A stretch of 64,000 bases of DNA from Amblyornis subalaris (lineage: Eukaryota; Chordata; Aves; Passeriformes; Ptilonorhynchidae). A model generated the notes under the pieces. That model was not told where the DNA came from. It searched no databases and worked only from the letters and a program-made list of their open reading frames with translations. The position numbers and the translations under genes are program-made. The stretch covers positions 3,482,615 to 3,546,614 of the forward strand of contig JACAXG010000034.1 in the NCBI GenBank assembly GCA_018881555.1, given 5' to 3'. This document shows positions 39,401 through 50,560 of this stretch, in pieces; the stretch's first letter is position 1, and each line of letters opens with the position of its first letter.

Positions 39401-41098
39401 CCTTCCGTGCTTTGCTCAGGGTATTTTTAAAGAGTTTCTCCGTAAGGTTTGATACTGGCAGTCTTCTAAAATAATTTATTATGTTTTATTAGAAAGTGTA
39501 GTTATGAGCCAATGGGAAAAAAAGACCAATATGTTTCAGGTTTTGAAGTGCAAAAGCCCCTGAAAGTATTGACTCAGTAGGTTGTGTGCATTAGGAGTAG
39601 GAGGGAGCACGTGGTGTATCCCAAGGTGCTGATGGCTGTTAATGCCGGGTTACAGCCAGCCAGAGGTGATCACGAGGTGGTTGGGTTGGCTNCAAGCCGG
39701 GTGAACTGTTCATCTCTGCTCGCCGTTTGCAACAACATTTGAAGCCAAGAGAACGAGAAAGTAGAGTATTTAATGGAGGGCACTTCTGAATAGGAAATGG
39801 TTTTAGTATCTCTACAGAAAAAAAANGTTGTGTGGAGTGCTATGGGTGGGTATCAAGATTGGCCAAAGAGATAGATAGAAAGTGAAGCAGGAGGGATTTA
39901 ATAGTGTCTTTAAATAAGAGATGGCAATTAAGGGTACAACTTTTAGAACATTCTTGGTGTAAAAGGCAGCCTTTCCTTTAATTAGTTATAGATTCATACT
40001 ATTTGTCCCAATGGTCTTTGAAGTTAATGAGTTATTCCTGCATAAACTATTTGATATTTATAAAATGTCTCATTGGTATTTGTTTTATTTCAGGCTCTTC
40101 ATATAGCTAGCAATAATGGTACTAGAACATTTGAAAATNACTTAACTGCAAAACTTTACATTATTAGAGTCACACACCTATTCTTCATTGCAATAGATCT
40201 TGAAAAATTAAAATCAGATGAAATACACTTTACAAGTCTGAAAAAATGAGATAAGAGCTCCCTGATGCACCGTCAGTTTGTGCAGGAGTCTTTCAGAAGT
40301 TCTCATGAATGCTAATAGGTTGCAGCTAAGGATCTCTGGGGTGAGTTGAAAGTGCTGTTTATTATGTGTCTTGGGGGTAATCTAATCCACCCAGCATTGT
40401 GCACTTCTCTCTTTCGGGGAATAATGTGCTGGATTTTGGAANATGCATATATTTTTCTATACAAGATTTTTGCAAATACCTAAGATTTACTAAATTGATT
40501 AAGTAATAGCTGTCCTGAGAAAAATTATGCATTAAAATTTTTCTTTAAAAAATAAAAGAGGGCTGTGAAGGGCTTTGAAGGACATTCTCAGCTTGTATAC
40601 CATCTCCCTCAAAAATCCTTTATGATTTGTTGCATCTTTTTTATCCAAGCATGCTATCACATTCTGCCTGAGAGATGGAACATTGATTCTGAGAGCACAG
40701 GCTGCTGTCAAAATACTGAAAAAACCAAACCCAATGTATAATAAAAGCATTAAAATATTTTATTTTTTTTTAATGCTTGCATTTTAGAAGTTTCACAGTG
40801 ATTGTACACCATCTGTTTCTTTACGAGTCAGTTGATTTACCCTGGTGCTAAATTAATATNCCTGTTTACTAAGGCAACAGTTCTGTGCTTCAGGTGTGTC
40901 AAAAGATACACCTGTGGCTGGTGGACCTGCAGTCAGGCAGGTCTAATTTCACACAGTTTCCAGTCTACTTGGAAAACTGGTATAGATACACCTGTGTGGC
41001 TGTACAGATAGCAGATCATATTTAACAGTCCAGTTAACAGCTAGGACACAAAACAACCATAGCTTTTTTTAAAAATGAATTTGGAGATTGAGTAGTAA

Positions 41099-41355
41099 TT
41101 CATAGAATTAGAGAATATGCTGAGTTGGAAGGGAACCATCAGCATCATCAAGTCCAACTCCTGGCCCTGCATAGGACACACCAACAATCCCACCATGTGC
41201 CTGAGAGTGTTGTCCAAACACTTCTTGAACTCTGTCAGGCTTGGGGCTGTGACCGTTCCCCGTGGAGCCTCTTCAGTGCTCAACCACCTTTCAGGGGGAA
41301 GAACATTTTTCTCTTATTCAACCTAAACCTCCCCTGACACAGCTTCATACCATTT
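41099..41355 (-). mobile_element. CR1 LINE 3'-end fragment
   Basis: It begins with TTCATAGAATTAGAGAAT, followed by GAGTTGGAAGGGAACC, ATCAAGTCCAACTC, CTTGAACTCTGTCAGGCTTGG and ATTCAACCTAAACCTCCCCT. These are standard 3'-end CR1 landmarks in reverse complement, so the element is on the minus strand with its 3' terminus at the low coordinate. The fragment is 5'-truncated; the right edge is approximate. Short open frames across it on both strands are accidental. Confidence 0.9.
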
Positions 41356-41851
41356 TTCTTTTCATACCAATAGACAAATGCATATTGTATGATTATTGCG
41401 TGATTATTACTTAGTTTTAAGAAGTGTTTATTTGGAGGTTTTGGGCATAATGTAGGGGGTGGAGCTGGTAGTGCTGACTCTGTGTGCATGCAGCCTATTT
41501 CCTTTCTTTCTCCTAACAACATTAAAAAATGAAATTATATTTGCAGGTCTTTATCATGGCTGTTAGGATATTATTTCTGTTGAAAAAAAATATCTGCTTC
41601 TCATCAGCTTTCATGATAAAATGTTGGAAAAATTGCTTTTCTGCCTTGGTGTGCCCACTGCTGAAGCAGCAATGATGGGAACTTTCTCAGAAGAATGGTA
41701 AAATGAACATTTGGGCATTAGTATTTTGCCTCCATTTCCCCATAGGTAATATGATAGAGAAGTTTGTATATCTATAATTGTAAAAAATTCTTGTAAACAG
41801 CTTGAAACTACTTGCTTTTTGATTTTGTGTTTTAGTTAGCATTTCCATGAT

Positions 41852-41872
41852 GCTGCTTAAGCAGCTGCTTAA
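41852..41872. repeat. Overlapping palindromes with an E-box
   Basis: GCTGCTTAAGCAGC (41852-41865) and TTAAGCAGCTGCTTAA (41857-41872) overlap; the second contains the E-box CAGCTG. Confidence 0.85.
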
Positions 41873-43939
41873 AAGGAAAATAAAGGTGCTGGTTAAAAAG
41901 CAGCTTTCGTGAGATATTGCTACATTAGCTTTTGAGCTTATTGTCTGCTTACGAAATCAGAGCAAGACATTTATAAGCAAAATTGCTGTTTCTCAGATAA
42001 GACCTTGTAGATAATAAGGTAGAAGGTTTAACATTTAATATGAATTAATATTTTTATCTGAATAGAAAATAAATCCTCCAGCACAATCTTTAAATTATCA
42101 TGCTTATTTTCATCACAGCGAACAAAAACTGATGTAAACTTGTTAGTTGACATTACTTGGCATGTCATGTGGTTTTCTCCAGGATGTGCAGCCTTTTAGA
42201 TCAATACAATATAATTAGCTGCTTTAAACTATACTTATCAAGTATTTAAAAAATATTCCCTAAATAAAATTGGTAGCTGCACAAACTCATTTGAAAATAG
42301 GTGTTCTAGCATCTTTGTGGTGAGATGAAGAGTACTGATGCCATTCAAATGCCAACACCTCTAAGGCAGCTCGCTTGAATTCCACGAAACTTTTTGAGGT
42401 TTGGCTTAAAAAGGAAAATTAATGCTTGGCTTCTCAAGCACAAGAGATCTGTTGCTTTTTAATAAGTGTGGGAACCATATGGTTCTATGTCAGGAAGGAT
42501 AATATTTTCTAATCCAAAATGCTGTCCTGCCTTTCTAATGCAACAAAGTATTTTCTATCTCTGCCCTCAGCTGTTATTTACTCTTCTGATGTTCTCTGGT
42601 TATTTAATGAATCTCTGTGCAAGACCTTTAACAAGTAGTCACCACCAATGTGACTGCAGCTATATTGACTGGCAAAATGAAACAGTGTAAAAAATACTAT
42701 GTGAAAAACAAATAATCTGTAGAGATATTTTGAAACAAGTTGGTCTTTTCTAGCTCTTTTGATCTGGCAATAGGAGGCAAGTTGCAACTGGGGCTTTGAG
42801 ATGCATTTTGTGTTGTTTCACGCCTCTAAAACACACACACATTTCAGTCAAAAGAAAGCAGTTTACTGCATCTTGAAATTGTTTTCATTTAAGCAAAAAC
42901 TAAACAGGACAATTTTATTTCATAATAAATGTGTGAATTGAATTCACCGAAAGCCACGTAACCAAGTTACTCTAGCTTTAACGAGTTGCCATGTGTCAGC
43001 TGAGCATCTGTGTGAGCTCCCAGCCCATGGCATATGTGCAGTCATTTGACTTAACCCTCTTTCACTGTGGGCCAGATTAAATCCCCCTGCCCTGCACACG
43101 GCTGGAGCGTTCAGGCAGTGCTCATGCTCAGCTGATCGCAGAACCTCTGCCTGTGTGCGTGACTGTTCCGGTCCTTTTGTGCGAGTCGGCCTCGCTGGGG
43201 GGNGGTTTGGTGACAACTGCTCCCGTTAGTGGGGCTCTCATTTTTAAGTGTGTAATTTGCCTGGAAGGGCCCTATTGTCTGCAGATTTGTGCATCGTGCT
43301 CAAGTGAACATTTCCCTGGGGTTCTGGGCACAAGAGCTAACCTTGCAGAAAATGGCCTTTTGGTAAACAATAGCGGCAGCGGCAAAGTGCGAACAGCGAG
43401 AAAAGTGTGGTGAAGTGTTAATTTCAATGGGTTTTTTAAGAGATGGCCTTATAAGGCAAAAAAATGAACCATNCAACTGAAATCCAGACCATCCTGAAGA
43501 ATGCTGTTGGCCTGTATAAGAAGGGGTATTAAGAAAGGGTAACTTGATAAATATGAAAAAATAAATACCTTGTCCCTTATGATCAAGTTGTGTTTACGTC
43601 ATCTCACATATAAGTAGATGTAAACATCAGACTATTTACTATTTTNAAACATTATATTATGTTTTAAACTAGCATTTAAATAATTTTTNCTCTTGAAAGT
43701 AATCTTTAGCCAGTAAATTATTCAAAATTAACTTTCATTCACTGCTACTTCTAGGAAGTAACAGCGGGAAATTATTTTTCTAGTCTGTCTTTGGAGGTTC
43801 ATCTGCTCAAATTTGTAATGCTTGGTGAAATACCTTCTGTGTGTTTATTTAATTTTAAAATTCCTCTTTCTTCAAATGTGACTTCTGTGACCAATTCATC
43901 AATCAAGATATTTATTTTCANTTGATCACATGGTTGTTT

Positions 43940-44115
43940 TTACTGTGAGATCTTGGACAGACTGCTTAACCTGTTCTGTGAAGTAAGGATACCAGTGCAT
44001 AACTGGTACATTATGCAATGTACCAGTGTGAGGGCAATGTGAGGCACATTTTAATAATGCTTCTAAAATGCTTTGAGATCTTCATCTAGTAGTGTAACAT
44101 ACTGTAAAGTGTATT
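43940..44115 (+). mobile_element. MIR-like SINE remnant, plus orientation, interrupted by a hairpin
   Basis: TGTGAGATCTTGGACAGACTGCTTAACCTG is a plus-strand MIR-core landmark (here given as separate pieces TGTGAGATCTTGGACA and GACTGCTTAACCTG). AATGCTTCTAAAATGCTTTGAGATC resembles the downstream tail shared by MIR and L2/CR1-tailed SINEs. Between them lies an ACTGGTACATT / AATGTACCAGT hairpin not expected in MIR. Family and edges are tentative. Confidence 0.5.
44002..44027. repeat. Perfect inverted repeat, 11-bp arms, 4-nt loop
   Basis: ACTGGTACATT, ATGC, AATGTACCAGT. An ACCAGT at 43991-43996 just upstream can pair alternatively with the left arm. Confidence 0.9.
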
Positions 44116-46103
44116 TAAAAGTTGGATAGCCACTTACAGAGCCTCTACGTTGAAGCAGTCACTACAGATATAATCTAGCCAACGCTTCCATCCCATCTTC
44201 TGCAGCTCCCCTTATTGCAGTCCCAGCTACATCATTTGTATTCCGCCACACTTAACTGCCTTTGTGAAGTGTGGTATCAGAGATTCTGGTGGTCTACATT
44301 TGTGCCCAAAATAGTCCACTGCCAGCTTGGCAACACTGTTGAAATGCTGACAAATAAACATATATTGGGAAATGGTGATACAGGAAATCTTTTAGAAGAA
44401 TAGTCTTGTCACCTCTTGCTGGGCTTTCACCATTGTTTTGGACTGTAAGCAGAGTCCTTGAAGCTGTGGGAGAATGTCACACTTTCAGCTACTGCTACAG
44501 CTCCTTAATAAGCTGTATGCAAGTGGCTTTGTAAGAGTAAGTGTACTCTTGCTAGCTGTCTGTTTCATACTTCTGTCACAGGGTTTGGTCCAGTCAAGCT
44601 ATTAAGTTGGGTAATTGTTTAGGTAACAGTGAAATTCAGAAATTGGTATTTGTTATAGAGGAAATGTAATGGAACATGTGTTTGGGGGTTTTTCTATGCT
44701 AAGTGAATTCAATTGGTTTGCTCAGTTCATAAATGTATTTTAACTGCTAGTCATGCAAAACTGAGCTCCAGCTTGAAAGTCAAGCTGTGTGCTGTTACTT
44801 CCCAAAGTTTTGGTCATAATTTTCTGACACCCAAATTTTTCTTTCTCTTACACCAGTGTAACACTATCATTGTCACTCTGCCTCTGGTAGAATTGTGGTA
44901 ATGTTACTGAGGATGTAACTTGAGCGGCAGCACACTTGCCTTTAAGTGATTAATGAGAAGAAAGTATGTTTGATTTTAGGAGCCCAGGCTGTTTTCATTG
45001 TTGGTAAGGAAGGAAGAAAGCATATCTGTTTAAAAACTGATTGTGACTATGATAGCAATTTGGAGAAGAAAACAAATGCAATGAGAATGTTTTCAGTCAC
45101 TTATCAACAAGCAGGAAAAATTCTTTAAATTGCTGTTTCATGTGAGTTTTTGAAAAATAAAATATTTGAAACAGTTCTTGAACTGATTGTCATTAAAATC
45201 TATATATANTTTCAAAAGCAGTATCTGACCAAGGCTTCTGTGAATAAAGCACAGTAAGCATGCTGATCTATATAGAATTTGGGAGAGTTGGGCCACCTAT
45301 AAATAGTGCTATTTGTGGACAAAATAGCAATTTTGTTATTGCAGCTGTATTTTTGTATCCCCAGATGCTATGTTGCCTAGCAGCATCATTAGAGAATGAT
45401 CTCAGATGTTCTGTACGGTGCTGATGGCACTGACGTACTGCATCAAAGANTGCAAATGGCATTGATTACCTGTTTCTCACTTCTTGTTTTCTGCTTATGT
45501 TTGATAATCATCCTGAGGCAAACTAGGGAAGGATTCCTGACCCATTTTTCATATTCTGTAGAACAGTATTGGTGTCAGGGCCCTGAGGGTATTGATAGGC
45601 CTTAATGACCCTGAGTATTTGGGCCTTGGAAAAGGGGATAAATGTTTGTCCATTTGTAAATCAAAGCAGGCCTTTACTACTTCAACATGTAAAGGTAAAT
45701 TTTCAGAATTAAGTGCATCATGAGAATATCTTGTTATGCTTTTTCATTTGTGAGGTCTCTAAAATGAGTTGAACGTGACTTCTATGAATGAGAGAAGGAT
45801 TGACCTTGCTTAGATTTGCTAGATGAAAAACTGTTTGAGATTGTGATATGCAGTGCCATGAGAGAGGGAAATTTATTTATACANTTAAAGTAAATTTACT
45901 ACTTCATGCTTAGATCCAAAGAGGCACTGAAACATGGTAGCAATTAGTATAGAATCTGTTTTCATAGGAATTTTCATAGTCTTGAATGTTAGCTATATCA
46001 CATGATACATGGGCAGTGTGAGTGTTATGGACATGAAATAATCTTCAGATAAGACTTGAACANACAACATTTTAGGAGAAAGAGCTAGAATCAGGTATCC
46101 TGC

Positions 46104-46130
46104 TTCTTTTTTCTTTTTTTTTTTTTTTTT
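46104..46130. repeat. Poly-T tract
   Basis: T-rich run with one C interruption. Confidence 0.9.
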
Positions 46131-48630
46131 GGTGAGTACTGTTATTAAAATATAGTTCTCTTTCTTTCCTAGATGTCTTTCTCTAAAGTATTCTTATGTC
46201 TGCAAAGTTCAATGGCCACAAAAGAAAAGGTTGAGCGTATTGACCATTCTTGTTTAGGTTGCTGGATAACATTTTCTCCTGTGATATGAGAGAGGTGGTC
46301 AATCAGAAAATTCCTCTTGACTCTTTTTNACTTTAGGTTAATTCTATGACTTTCCATAATCTGTGGATGAACTATCAGATATGTAGCTTCTAGCCTGGAC
46401 CACTAAGGCTTATAAACTATGGTTCAATGTGCACTGATAACAGCAGTGTTGTTTCTAGAAGCCGAAATCTGATCTGGAAGTATTATAGCTTTACTATGTT
46501 ACTGCATGACATGAACCGAAGATATGCTGCAGGCACACCAGATACTGCTGCTTTGATCCTGAAGAACTGAAACTGTCTGGTTTTCTTCCATTTGAATGTA
46601 TCTCAGTTTCTCATTTTCCAAATAATGAATAGCTGACTCTACTATACATGGGGAATGGGCTGGACAATTTACATAATCTTATTCTGGGGCCCTTTTTAGT
46701 TTTCCTATCATCTTGACTTACCAATGCCCTTGGTTCCAGGGCTGCTTACTGTGCAGGGAAGCTGTAGGCACTTCGTGTCTTTGAGAACTTCGCTGCTTTG
46801 CAGAACGTTGGAGTTGGCTACTGACCCCAAAAGCTTTTGGTGTGGGAAAGTGTTGAGAGAGAAAAAGAGAACAGATGGAAACTGATAGACATCCCACTGC
46901 TGTCTCATTTCCTTGGGAAACCAGACTAAAAATAAGTTGAAAACTTGAGGACTGATACTTCATTGTGAGTGAGTGCCCAATTCCCTTGGCAGTCATTCTC
47001 ACTCATCCAAGAAACCTTTAGGTGGACTCCCAAGACCTACACTTCTGTGAACTGGAACTAAAACAATAATCTGTTGTTTCAACCATGGGTGAATATCTTT
47101 GGAATACATATATTCACTGTGGAGAATACAGAGAAACACGTTTGAGCCAAATGCAAAGACATTTGTGTGTGTCAGAGCATTGGGTACATACCAAGAGTTA
47201 GTTATGTGAAGTGTTTTGCCTTTCGTTAGCATTATATGCAAGAGGATAATGTTCCTGGTGGTCTGTGAGGTTCAGTCTTCCCTATTTTGGCTGTCCACTG
47301 TGGACCAGCTCGCTGACCTCAAACTGCTGTGTGTAGAAGGAAGGTATTGTTCGGAAAAGGGGCTTGTGAAGGAAGCAAATCAGTTTGTGTAGTCTAGAAA
47401 AGTCTACACTCAATTCATGTTTGAGTACTGGTAATCTGAATGGCATGATATGGTCTTCTGAAAGCATCTGGACGTAATGTTGACACCTGTCATCTTTTAG
47501 TTTGACTTTATTCCTTATTTTACATTCTTAACTTTTCTTGATGTGAGTGAAACAGGAGCATCCATACTTTGTGCTCTTAGACGTAAGTACGTGAAACTAC
47601 CAGGGTGGAATGAGCTGTAGTGTATTTTACCATGCATTCTGCCAATGAAATCGTGCAGGCATTTCTCAGACCATCAAATGTGTGTGCACAAATCTTGAAA
47701 ATGCCTCCTCTGCAATCTAAATGAGTACTCACATCACGTTATGATTTATTAGGCTTGAGAATTGTTTCCGTAATATTGCTGTAAATAACTCAACCCTGAA
47801 TTCTTCAACTAAAAATGCTTTGATGTCATTATGTTTTAACTGGCTTTAGAAAACCGGCAAGGTTGAACTGAACAAAATTACCTTTTGATATAAACTGCTG
47901 TCATGTTTTTCTCCAGACCTGAGATGAAGGTAGCTGTAAATATGCTTCNGAAATTACTCTCCTACCTAGAAGTTAAAAATAGAACTTAAAACGCACTCTA
48001 GTTCAGTTGCTGTTATGGGAATTGGGGAAGGAATTAATTGAAGTGCTATGACCTGAGTTAAGCAGGGAGTTATATTTAGATGGTCAGACAGCTTCTTTTA
48101 GCCTTAAAACCTAGAGATCTCAGAAAGTTGTATGCAACTTCTACAGAGTGAAAATAAATATCCATGTTTGTATTTTTCTAGTATTTGGAAATTAGGTGAG
48201 ATAATTAGAAATTACAGGAAAATGTGTGGCATTCCAGTGAGAATAATGATTTTTTCAGTGGTTTGCCTAAGGGCTTTTGATACCAAAATAGTAACAAGAT
48301 TCAAAGTACAAAGAAGGTTGATTTAATATTTCTTTAGGGAACTGTCCTGCAGAATATGTAACAATCTGCTTCAGACAAGGAAATGTGAACCCAAAGACAT
48401 TTTCTAAATACCACATTCTTCCGAGCATTCACGTATTATTGTATGACTGCCAGTGACAATCGCATTCAATTGTTAAAGAAAAATTCTGGCTGCATCTTTG
48501 AACAGATGGGTAAAAATGGGGTATGTATTGAGGCCAGAATAAATTGGCTAGCTTTGAAGAGGTCATCAGATTACAATAATCTTCACTAGCCAAAACAGAC
48601 CGTTAGATATTTGGAGCTATACCCACTACA

Positions 48631-48663
48631 TCTTCTTCTTNTTTTTTTTTTTTTTTTTTTTTN
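48631..48663. repeat. TCT/poly-T tract
   Basis: TCTTCTTCTT followed by a long T run with ambiguous bases at 48641 and 48663, consistent with sequencing difficulty in a homopolymer. Confidence 0.9.
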
Positions 48664-50414
48664 AATCTGATTCTTTATAATATTTAGCTAACTTGTAGAG
48701 GCTGTGCTCAACCTGATGATGACTATGTTGGACATGAGATTTTCCTGTTCAAAGATAGGGTTTAAGGGTCATAGACAAGTAATAGTTCAAAGAATGCAGC
48801 ATTTTAAAAAGTGAAATCTAAAAGTGAAGAATAAAGAATGGAAGTCTTCCATATGATTTTCTGTGGAATTTGTAGAATTAGTCATGCTTGACACTTCCAT
48901 ATGCAGAATGTAAGTAATGCTTAGCAGCTGTTCTGAAAGAATTCACTTGAAGTTCTGAGTGTTTCATGAAACTTTTGTTTGTTCCTATTCATTATAAATA
49001 TTTTGTTGTACTATTTTTTTTTTCACTTCACTAGATGTGCTATCTCCAGTCTATAAAGCAAGAAGCTGGACTGCANCTTTGAAGCTCCTTAGAGGTTTAG
49101 CCTGTAAATGGATTTTACAATTTAAAGTGGAAAATGTTAGAAAAAACATTCTGTGTCATACACTTCCTGCCTCTATATACTGTTATTCTTTTGAAATTAA
49201 AGATATTTAGTTTTTAAAAAAGCATCCATTTTTTGCTTAAATTTGCTTAAATTCTCTCTATATTTTCTAAAGAAAAGAATAATCCTGCGACGGTTCTGTG
49301 CCTGCAATGTTCCATTCTGGTACTACAGTCTTAGACCCTTTGGAGTCTACCTACATTAAGGATAGTGAAGTCAAAGTTTGACAGTTTATGGAAGGATCCT
49401 CGGTGGTTTTTTATGCATAAATTCTGCATACAGTATATACACTATACCAAACGCACAATTTCTGTGTCAGCGCACATTTATTCTCCCCAGACAAAATGCC
49501 ACCCACAGAAGGGCTGTAGCCCAGGAGTCTACTCACTGTGCTGGAACAATGCAGTTCAAGCACAAGTGAGGTACAGGAGCAGGATCTGTGTATTTTGACA
49601 GACTTAATTGCATATGTCATGGCTGTGGATGTGCCCCATTTTATCTTTCAGATATATCTGTTACGAATATGTGTAATAGTGCTGCTGTTACACCCCAGAG
49701 TGTTTTAATAGCTACCAACCAACAATATTTTTAATTCTGTGCAATTACAGGTGCTAGCCAGAGATTCATGAATTTTCCTCTTCCTCGTCAAGTGTTCCTA
49801 TTTTCATGTTTTGTTCATCTCTACNTGCTATGCACATTATAGAGAGAACATATCAGACATTCAATAATACTTGCATTGCAAATACACAAAGAAATGCTGT
49901 CAAGCCGTGTATGTNTAGTCTTGCAAACTTCGTAAAAAATAGAGCCAGAGGGATTCTCCACATTTTACCAATGTAATCAATCTGTGTGCTTTTTAGCTCT
50001 GAAGTAACTTTTATAAATTCATTTAAGCATATTTCTCCACAAAATTTGATGTTAATGTTTTCTTGTTGTTAAAGAAATTTAATAAATGTATTTTTTAAAT
50101 TTTCAAAAAGATAGCAGACAAAAGCATTTCATGTTGAGACCTAAAAAGTGCTAGTAGGTTTGAGCTCTGGAAGTAGATATCTTTCACCACCCTGCCTTCC
50201 TTTTGTTAATCAATATAATGAGGTTTGTCTCCAAACTGTATTTTAATTTGTATTTACATCCATTGCATTCAGAGAGATGTTTGTTAAGTATGAGCAATTT
50301 TGTTCTTAGTTGGCATTTTATTTCGAATCAGTTTATTTGTTTGTCTGGGTGTAGAGCATTAACATGTATTAGCATATTTTGTCATGCAGCAAGAATCTTT
50401 TTTTTTTTTAAAAG

Positions 50415-50560
50415 GTTTTTTGAATGATTCAGTTACCAAGTGCATTGTGGCTCTACGCTTGACTGTGGTAGTGAAAGTCAGCACCTGCCTGCNTGTGGGA
50501 AGCCATTCAGAAAACTTGCAGTGTTCAGGAAAAGGAAAATGCATCACCAGGCCAGATGAG
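50415..50560 (+). CDS. DNER: DNER coding exon 5: end of spacer and first half of EGF repeat 3
   Basis: This 146-nt exon opens with two bases that complete the Gly codon from the previous exon and then reads F-L-N-D-S-V-T-K. It ends in phase 0 after R-P-D-E, before the donor GTAAGA. NDS is an N-glycosylation sequon. The segment VALRLTVVVKVSTC ends the spacer and begins EGF repeat 3. The first three EGF3 cysteines are here (STC, LQC, KGKC), and the last three are in the next exon. One codon (50492-50494, C-N-T) holds an ambiguous base; the remembered human residue at that position is Pro, which CCT would encode, but the base is not determined. Length and residue spacing otherwise match human DNER exactly. 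Confidence 0.95.

Larger units (their letters stand above)
36455..50414 (+). other. DNER: DNER intron 4
   Basis: Intron of about 14 kb, phase 1, donor GTGAGT. The acceptor is a run of T followed by AAAAG, so purines sit between the pyrimidine tract and the AG. It contains a CR1 3' fragment (near 41099-41355), overlapping palindromes at 41852-41872, a GC-raised tract (42930-43420), a MIR-like remnant with a strong hairpin (43940-44115) and T-rich tracts at 46104-46130 and 48631-48663. No internal coding exon is recognisable. Confidence 0.88.
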
